The notes beneath the pieces were generated by a model that saw nothing but the letters and a program-made list of their open reading frames with translations, made no database searches and was not told the origin of the DNA. Source: Hyphomicrobium sp. (lineage in GTDB: Bacteria > Pseudomonadota > Alphaproteobacteria > Rhizobiales > Hyphomicrobiaceae). From it: DNA of 10,905 bases. Location: contig JAUVPN010000056.1 of assembly GCA_030598645.1 (NCBI GenBank), forward strand, positions 1-10,905, given 5' to 3'. This document shows positions 6,273 through 10,905 of the stretch, piece by piece (position 1 is the stretch's first letter; each line of letters starts with the position of its first letter). Both the position numbers and the translations under genes were made by a program.

Positions 6273-6854
6273 TTACTGACGGATTCCTTCGATGTCGAGT
6301 GTCATGTCCACCACCTGCGAAGCTGGTCCCAAATCGTAGTCGATCCCAAAATCCTTTAGCGCAAGTTGCGTTGTCCCGGTAAAGCCCTGCCGATATCCGC
6401 CCCATGGATCCTCGCCACCGCCCACGGGGGTGGCCGCAATCTCAATCTCCTTGGTCACCCCGTGTAAGGTCAGCTTGCCGGTGATCGTGGCAGCATCACC
6501 GTTCAATTTGACCCCCGTGCTTTCGAAGGTCGCGGTTGGATAATTTGATACATTCAGGAAGTCCTTGCCGCGAAGATGTTTGTCACGCTCCGCGTGGTTG
6601 GTGTTCACACTTTTAGTATCAATTTCGACCTTCACCGTCGAATTCTCCGGCTTTTTCGCGTCAAACGTAAATGTTCCATTGAAGTCGTCGAACCGGCCGG
6701 TCAGCCAGCTAAACCCCAAGTGCTTGATGCGGAAAGTAATCGAAGCGTGGGAACGATCGGTATCAATTACAAAGGTTTCTGAAGCAGCGGAACTCGACAA
6801 GGCAAATGCGCCCGCGAGAAATGTCGCAAGAAAGGTCAAAGGAACAAACTTCAT
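6273..6854 (-). CDS. YceI family periplasmic lipocalin-like protein
   Basis: The 193-residue product has a Sec signal peptide (MKFVPLTFLATFLAGAFA, cleavage near SSAAS, residues ~20-25) and the whole YceI domain. Landmarks are DRSHASITFRIKHLGFS (33-49), TNHAERDKHLRGKDFLNV (85-102), YPTATFEST (105-113), LTLHGVTKEIEI (128-139) and LKDFGIDYDL (166-175). YceI proteins form a beta-barrel that binds polyisoprenoid lipids such as quinone-like molecules in the periplasm. The ATG at 6854 has GGAG at 8 bases (6863-6866); an upstream in-frame start at 6905 would put 17 polar residues before the signal peptide and is disfavoured. The start is 20 bases after the cytochrome b561 stop, so the pair forms an operon like E. 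coli yceJ-yceI. Confidence 0.93.
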   Translation of the reverse strand: MKFVPLTFLATFLAGAFALSSSAASETFVIDTDRSHASITFRIKHLGFSWLTGRFDDFNGTFTFDAKKPENSTVKVEIDTKSVNTNHAERDKHLRGKDFLNVSNYPTATFESTGVKLNGDAATITGKLTLHGVTKEIEIAATPVGGGEDPWGGYRQGFTGTTQLALKDFGIDYDLGPASQVVDMTLDIEGIRQ

Positions 6855-6874
6855 GGAACTGGCTCCGTCTGCGG

Positions 6875-7489
6875 TTACAATCGGTTGGCGGGGGGACCGG
6901 ACCACATGCGCACCAGGATGCGACTGCGGTCAATGAAGTGGTGCTTGAGGGACGCGGCTGCGTGCAGCACAACGACAGCTATCATCAAATAGGACAACAT
7001 CTCGTGGACTTTGCCTGCTGGCGTCTCCAGTCCTGGGTCTTGGATAAGGGCTGGCACTGAGAACCAGCCAAAGACATCGATGGGCCGCCCGCCCGAAGTC
7101 GATATCAAGTACCCGCTCAGCATGATGGCGAGAAGCAAAGGGTAGAAGCCCCAGTGAACAACGGCCGACGCTTTACGTTCAAATGGAGATAGCTCGAAAT
7201 CGTCTGGCTTAGGGTTCATCAATCTCCAGAAAAAACGCAGCATCAGAAGAAAGAGCAGAAGCATGCCGACACTGCGGTGAATATCCGGCGCAGTAACGTA
7301 CCATGGGCTATAGTAATTGAGGGTCACCATCCACAGCCCCAACGCAAACAATCCAATGACGCCAACCGCCATTATCCAGTGCGTGAGGCGCGTAACGACA
7401 CCGTAGCCAGAATTTGTATCTCGGATAATCAATGGGTGCTTTCGGGTTCTCTGGTGGTGGAACTTCGACCTTGAGATGTAAATCGCCAA
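6875..7489 (-). CDS. Cytochrome b561 family membrane protein (YceJ/CybB-like)
   Basis: The 204-residue protein shows four hydrophobic helices: about 35-53, 72-89, 109-130 and 164-181. Histidines suited to bind two haem b groups are H37 (RLTHWIM), H71 (DIHRSVG), H162 (KVHEMLSY) and H176 (VVLHAAA); H112 and H183-184 are also present. FFWRLMNPKP (86-95) is a conserved loop of the family. Such proteins move electrons between quinol and periplasmic acceptors in the inner membrane. The start is uncertain: TTG at 7489 gives 204 residues with a basic tail and no clear ribosome site, while TTG at 7432 begins closer to the usual family N-terminus (IIRDTNSGYG). The YceI gene follows 20 bases on. E. coli YceJ-YceI has the same pairing, which suggests the cytochrome and the lipid-binding protein work on the same quinone pool. 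Confidence 0.88.
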   Translation of the reverse strand: MAIYISRSKFHHQRTRKHPLIIRDTNSGYGVVTRLTHWIMAVGVIGLFALGLWMVTLNYYSPWYVTAPDIHRSVGMLLLFLLMLRFFWRLMNPKPDDFELSPFERKASAVVHWGFYPLLLAIMLSGYLISTSGGRPIDVFGWFSVPALIQDPGLETPAGKVHEMLSYLMIAVVVLHAAASLKHHFIDRSRILVRMWSGPPANRL

Positions 7490-7563
7490 GGACCAGCGTC
7501 AAGTGGCGTGGCCTTCCATTAAGGACCAGCGAGGGAACTCTGCCGAAGTGCGGCTATCTAAAC

Positions 7564-8301
7564 CTAGGCCCTAAAGACAAACATTCGGAATAGATCCGTA
7601 GGCGCCCGGAATATTTCCTCTCCTTTAGAAAACCCGGCCTCGCAGGCAAGCGCAACCCAATCGCTACCCGTTTCGGGAAGGTCGCACGAGCGTACATGCT
7701 CAAGTGCTAAATCCAGTTCCTTGGAAGTACATGCCTTCCAGGTTCCACGTGCAAACTGTTCAAACCGATCCAAATAGGCTGGCAAGTTCTCGCCATCCGC
7801 CAACGTCGGCTCGTAAATAGCGAAGACACCGTCCGCTGCGACCAATTTGCGGATATCGCGCATCAGCGCGCGCTTTCCTAGCGTGGTGAGATGATGAAGA
7901 GAGAGGCCAAACCAAACGATATCACGTCTGTGTGACCGATCCCGCGCCACATCTACGAAGTCTGCATGCTCCAGCTTGATCTCACAGGAGAGCACATCGA
8001 GGTGACGTTTGGCCAACTCAAGAGCCGGCAACGAGAGGTCCACACCGTGGTATTGCACGATCTGCGTACCTTTGAGCGCGTCAACGATGCCGCTCGCATC
8101 TCCGCAGGCTAAATCCAGAAGTCGGAACGGCCGCGCCATCTCTACGCTCAGAAATCGGTTGAACTCTCGATAAACATCGGCGCCCGAAAAGTAGTCGTTG
8201 TCGACAATCTTCCGGTAGAGGGTCCACTGCTGCTGGAATATCTCTAACTCCGGCCTTTCTGCACTTCCCTCCATGAGTTCGCGTTGCTGAATATCAACCA
8301 C
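7564..8301 (-). CDS. Class I SAM-dependent methyltransferase, substrate unknown
   Basis: The 245-residue protein has the Rossmann-type methyltransferase core. Motif I is LLDLACGDASG at 61-71, the acidic residue after strand beta-2 is D88 in YHGVDLS, and post-motif elements include DIVWFGLSLHHL (127-138) and the beta-5 strand GVFAIYEPTL (158-167). No signal peptide or membrane segment is seen, so it is cytoplasmic. The substrate cannot be inferred: small-molecule methyltransferases with this generic core modify many targets. The start is GTG at 8301, preceded at 6 bases by AAGGA (8308-8312). Neighbouring genes are gatB upstream (188-base gap) and the cytochrome b561 gene downstream (74-base gap); neither clarifies the role. 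Confidence 0.85.
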   Translation of the reverse strand: MVDIQQRELMEGSAERPELEIFQQQWTLYRKIVDNDYFSGADVYREFNRFLSVEMARPFRLLDLACGDASGIVDALKGTQIVQYHGVDLSLPALELAKRHLDVLSCEIKLEHADFVDVARDRSHRRDIVWFGLSLHHLTTLGKRALMRDIRKLVAADGVFAIYEPTLADGENLPAYLDRFEQFARGTWKACTSKELDLALEHVRSCDLPETGSDWVALACEAGFSKGEEIFRAPTDLFRMFVFRA

Positions 8302-8408
8302 GATAGATCCTTGTCCTCATACCGACTATGCGAAATCCAACCTGCCACACTCTGGAACATGAACGCAGATGCGAACGACGATTCGTAGCATCAGATATAG
8401 TTTCCGCA

Positions 8409-8425
8409 CGTGCTGCGGCAGCGCG
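8409..8425. repeat. GC-rich hairpin between gatB and the methyltransferase gene
   Basis: CGTGCTG-CGG-CAGCGCG can form a 7-bp stem (one G-T pair) with a 3-base loop, about 65 bases beyond the gatB stop. It may mark the end of the gatB transcript. No T-tract follows on the minus strand, so it is weak as a terminator. Nothing else was seen in the 188-base gap (8302-8489). Confidence 0.25.
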
Positions 8426-8489
8426 ACTCCGACCCCGACTTTGTCGATAGTTCATACCAAGCGGGCTACCACTGAAACGAACTCACCGA

Positions 8490-9965
8490 TCATAGTCCCA
8501 GCTTCTTCTTCAAGATCTCGTTGACAGCTTTTGGGTTCGCCTTGCCACCGGACGACTTCATGACTTGGCCGACGAACCAACCTAGCAGGTTCGGTTTCAC
8601 TTTTACCTGTTCAACCTTCTCGGGGTTAGCGGCAATGATCTCGTCAACTGCCTTCTCGATCGCGCCTGCATCTGTGACCTGCTTCATCCCACGCTGCACG
8701 ACGATCTCACTAGGGTCGCCCCCTTCGGACCAAACAATTTCGAATAGGTCTTTGGCGATCTTGCCTGAGATAGTGTCTGACGTGATTAACGCAACAATGG
8801 AACCAAGCTGTTCCGCTGAAATTGGAGAAGCCTCTACAGATAGCCCTTCTTTGTTGAGACGCCCGAATAACTCGTTAATCACCCAGTTGGCGGCGAGCTT
8901 GCCATCGCGGTTCTCTGCGACCCGCTCGAAATACTCTGCCGCCTCCCGCTCCGCGACCAGCACGCGAGCGTCATACGCTGACAGGCCATAGTCTTTCATG
9001 AAACGCGCACACTTCTCATCAGGCAACTCGGGTAGGTCGTTCTTGAGCTTCTCGACGTAGGCCATCGTCAACTCAAGCGGCAAAAGATCCGGATCTGGGA
9101 AGTACCGGTAGTCGTGCGCTTCCTCCTTACTGCGCATCGAGCGCGTCTCGCCCTTGACGGAGTCAAACAGTCGCGTCTCCTGATTTATGCTCCCTCCGTC
9201 CTCGATGACGTCGATCTGGCGGCGTGCCTCAACTTCTATTGCCTGCCCAATAAAGCGAATAGAATTGATATTCTTAAGCTCGCAACGAGTGCCCAGCTTT
9301 TCGTCGGGTTTGCGCACCGATACATTCACGTCGGCGCGCAGGTTACCCTTCTCCATATCCGCGTCAGACGTACCTAGGTAGCGCAGGATAGTACGCAACT
9401 TCGACACATAGGCTTGCGCCTGTTTGGCTGAGCGCATGTCGGGCCGTGAGACGATCTCCATCAGTGCAACGCCGGAGCGATTGAGATCAACGTATGAGTA
9501 TTCAGGGTGCTGGTCGTGAATTGATTTGCCCGCATCCTGCTCCAAATGAAGCCGCTCGATGCCCACTTTCATGGTCTCACCGTCGACGTCGATCTCAACC
9601 TCACCTTCCCCGACTATTGGCTGTTTGTACTGACTGATCTGGTAGCCCTGCGGCAAGTCGGGATAGAAATAATTCTTCCGATCAAACACACTCTTTAAAT
9701 TAATGGCCGCCTTGAGCCCCAGCCCTGTGCGCACGGCTTGCGCGATGCATTCGGAATTGATCACCGGCAACATCCCGGGCATCGCCGCATCGACGAGCGA
9801 CACATGGCTGTTGGGCTCCCCACCAAACGCGGTCGAGGCACCGGAAAAAAGCTTGGAGGCCGAGGCCACCTGCGCGTGCACCTCCAAGCCTACAATGATC
9901 TCCCAATCCCCCGTCGCACCTTCAATGAGGTTGGAACTCCTGCCAGCCTTGACCTTATCCTGCAT
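8490..9965 (-). CDS. gatB: Asp-tRNA(Asn)/Glu-tRNA(Gln) amidotransferase subunit B
   Basis: The 491-residue protein is full length for GatB. It works with GatA and GatC to convert Glu-tRNA(Gln), and often Asp-tRNA(Asn), to the amide, replacing a direct GlnRS/AsnRS route. Landmarks are [13 protein letters not shown] (21-33), the tRNA/kinase-domain segment [20 protein letters not shown] (95-114), [12 protein letters not shown] (140-151), [18 protein letters not shown] (158-175, the GatB signature with L and A where the strict pattern has F/Y and P), a helical middle, and a C-terminal YqeY-like tail ending [20 protein letters not shown] with the KKKLGL terminus. The ATG at 9965 has AAGGAG at 7 bases (9973-9978). 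gatA and gatC are not in the window; the upstream neighbour is an MFS transporter 76 bases away. Confidence 0.98.
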   Translation of the reverse strand: MQDKVKAGRSSNLIEGATGDWEIIVGLEVHAQVASASKLFSGASTAFGGEPNSHVSLVDAAMPGMLPVINSECIAQAVRTGLGLKAAINLKSVFDRKNYFYPDLPQGYQISQYKQPIVGEGEVEIDVDGETMKVGIERLHLEQDAGKSIHDQHPEYSYVDLNRSGVALMEIVSRPDMRSAKQAQAYVSKLRTILRYLGTSDADMEKGNLRADVNVSVRKPDEKLGTRCELKNINSIRFIGQAIEVEARRQIDVIEDGGSINQETRLFDSVKGETRSMRSKEEAHDYRYFPDPDLLPLELTMAYVEKLKNDLPELPDEKCARFMKDYGLSAYDARVLVAEREAAEYFERVAENRDGKLAANWVINELFGRLNKEGLSVEASPISAEQLGSIVALITSDTISGKIAKDLFEIVWSEGGDPSEIVVQRGMKQVTDAGAIEKAVDEIIAANPEKVEQVKVKPNLLGWFVGQVMKSSGGKANPKAVNEILKKKLGL

Positions 9966-9978
9966 GGACTTGCTCCTT

Positions 9979-10027
9979 ACGAAGGTCCCTCGTTATCGCA
10001 GCGGCAGAGGTCCTGCAATGCCTTCGT
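9979..10027. repeat. Inverted repeat ACGAAGG/CCTTCGT in the gatB leader
   Basis: ACGAAGG at 9979-9985 pairs perfectly with CCTTCGT at 10021-10027 across 35 bases. On the minus strand the 3' arm ends exactly where the gatB AAGGAG site begins. It could cap the MFS transcript or shape the gatB leader. Evidence is symmetry and position only. Confidence 0.3.
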
Positions 10028-10041
10028 TAGGCCTGTTTGCC

Positions 10042-10905
10042 CTACTTGTCCGCAAGGACTTTATCTGGCTGCTTCCTGAGCAGAAAGAAGCTTGTTGCAG
10101 CAGCTATGAATGCGATGACCATAAAGAGTGTCATGGCGCCAGAAAACGCACTCGACTCGGCAAGGCTCAAGGTTTTTTCGATTTGCGCGGCATCTACGAC
10201 ACTAAATCGGGCTAGCGCATGTTTTACCTGGCTTGCGGACCCATGCGCTAAATTGTGTGCCCATCCCATAGCATTTGCGGGCGCATCAGAGAGTCCAGAT
10301 ACAGTTTTAGCAACGGCGTCCCCACGGATTTTTCCCATCACCGTTCCGCCAGCGGCGATAGACATAGTAAGCCCTAAGTAGAAGCACATATTAATGACAC
10401 CTGAGCCTTGGCCGGCATGCTCATCAGGCAGCGCTCGCAGACCAACGATAGGAAAGAATGGGTAGGTGAGCCCCATTCCCGCGCCGATAAATACTAATCG
10501 CCACCACAGGTCTGCATAGGTCGTGTCTGCGGACGTCTGCGAGAGTAGCCACAAGCCGCAGGCCATCAACAGCATGCCAATGGTGATTGGCCACTTCAGT
10601 CCCCCTTTGGCGAGGAGATTTGGCAAGGAAGCCGACAATACGAAGCTTGTTGCAGAATATGGTAGGAGCGCTGCGCCGGCCACAAAAGCTGTAAATCCGA
10701 GTCCGCCTGGCGCCTGCGCAAACAGATTAAAAAATAAAACCACTGCTATGAGCGCTACCCCGTCCGCGAAAATTCCAAGCGTCGAGGCGAGATAGGCCGG
10801 ATAGCGGAAAAACCGAAAATAAACGAGCGGCTCAGCTGCATAGAGCTCGCGAATTACGAACGCGACAGTTCCCGCAAGGGCAATAGCAAAAAGGCCGAGA
10901 GTCTC
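10042..10905 (-). CDS. MFS transporter, probable DHA2 (EmrB/QacA) type, C-terminal part
   Basis: The reading frame is open from the right edge to the stop at 10042, giving 287 residues; the N-terminus lies outside the window. The frame continues past an internal GTG at 10743, so the real gene is longer. Several hydrophobic helices are visible, alternating with short basic loops: for example GIFADGVALIAVVLFFNLF, AFVAGAALLPYSATSFVLSA, ITIGMLLMACGLWLL, WWRLVFIGAGMGLTYPFFPI and MTLFMVIAFIAAATSFFLL. The segment GMGLTYPFFPIVGLRALP followed by DEHAGQGSGVINM resembles the second half of 14-helix DHA2 drug/proton antiporters, where a P-rich helix precedes a GxxSG/N-type helix. The C-terminal loop of about 60 residues before the last helix is polar and unlike the helices around it. 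Substrate is unknown. It sits 76 bases before gatB on the same strand. Confidence 0.82.
   Translation of the reverse strand, partial: ETLGLFAIALAGTVAFVIRELYAAEPLVYFRFFRYPAYLASTLGIFADGVALIAVVLFFNLFAQAPGGLGFTAFVAGAALLPYSATSFVLSASLPNLLAKGGLKWPITIGMLLMACGLWLLSQTSADTTYADLWWRLVFIGAGMGLTYPFFPIVGLRALPDEHAGQGSGVINMCFYLGLTMSIAAGGTVMGKIRGDAVAKTVSGLSDAPANAMGWAHNLAHGSASQVKHALARFSVVDAAQIEKTLSLAESSAFSGAMTLFMVIAFIAAATSFFLLRKQPDKVLADK

Noticed and set aside
6076..6405. Leftward Gly/Ser-rich 109-codon frame across the end of the small protein gene and the end of YceI
   Set aside because: Composition reflects the complement of Pro/Asp-rich codons; it overlaps two better genes.

Overview
The window looks like chromosomal DNA of an alphaproteobacterium, most likely from the Hyphomicrobiales (Rhizobiales) side. 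This is inferred from moderately high GC, the alphaproteobacterial flavour of the GatB protein, and the mix of envelope genes; the sequence alone does not settle the genus. No rRNA, tRNA, CRISPR array, insertion sequence or phage gene was seen.

Left part (1-5810). At the extreme left is the N-terminus of a polysaccharide chain-length/export protein (GumC/ExoP/Wzz type) reading leftward off the window. It is followed by a four-gene envelope cluster matching the widely conserved set COG3487-COG3488-COG3489-COG3490. The usual arrangement is one collinear operon. Here it is split into two divergent pairs: leftward, a second imelysin-family protein and a Tat-exported DUF1513 beta-propeller-like protein; rightward, an IrpA-type imelysin and a two-haem DUF1111 oxidoreductase. 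They face each other across about 330 bases that contain an FNR/FixK-like box (TTGAT-N4-CTCAA). All four products are predicted to be exported, so they probably act together in the periplasm. Imelysins are linked to iron acquisition, and the two-haem protein supplies a redox centre.

Middle (5811-7563). A small gene for a predicted secreted, very acidic, proline-rich protein follows the haem protein on the same strand. It converges with a leftward cytochrome b561-YceI pair, the same pairing as E. coli yceJ-yceI.

Right part (7564-10905). All genes read leftward: a class I SAM-dependent methyltransferase, gatB (subunit B of the tRNA-dependent amidotransferase), and the C-terminal half of a DHA2-type MFS transporter that enters from beyond the right edge.

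The most distinctive content is the split imelysin/di-haem/DUF1513 cluster with its possible oxygen-responsive control site and the small acidic secreted protein beside it. The cluster genes are known families, but their joint biochemical function is, to my knowledge, unresolved.
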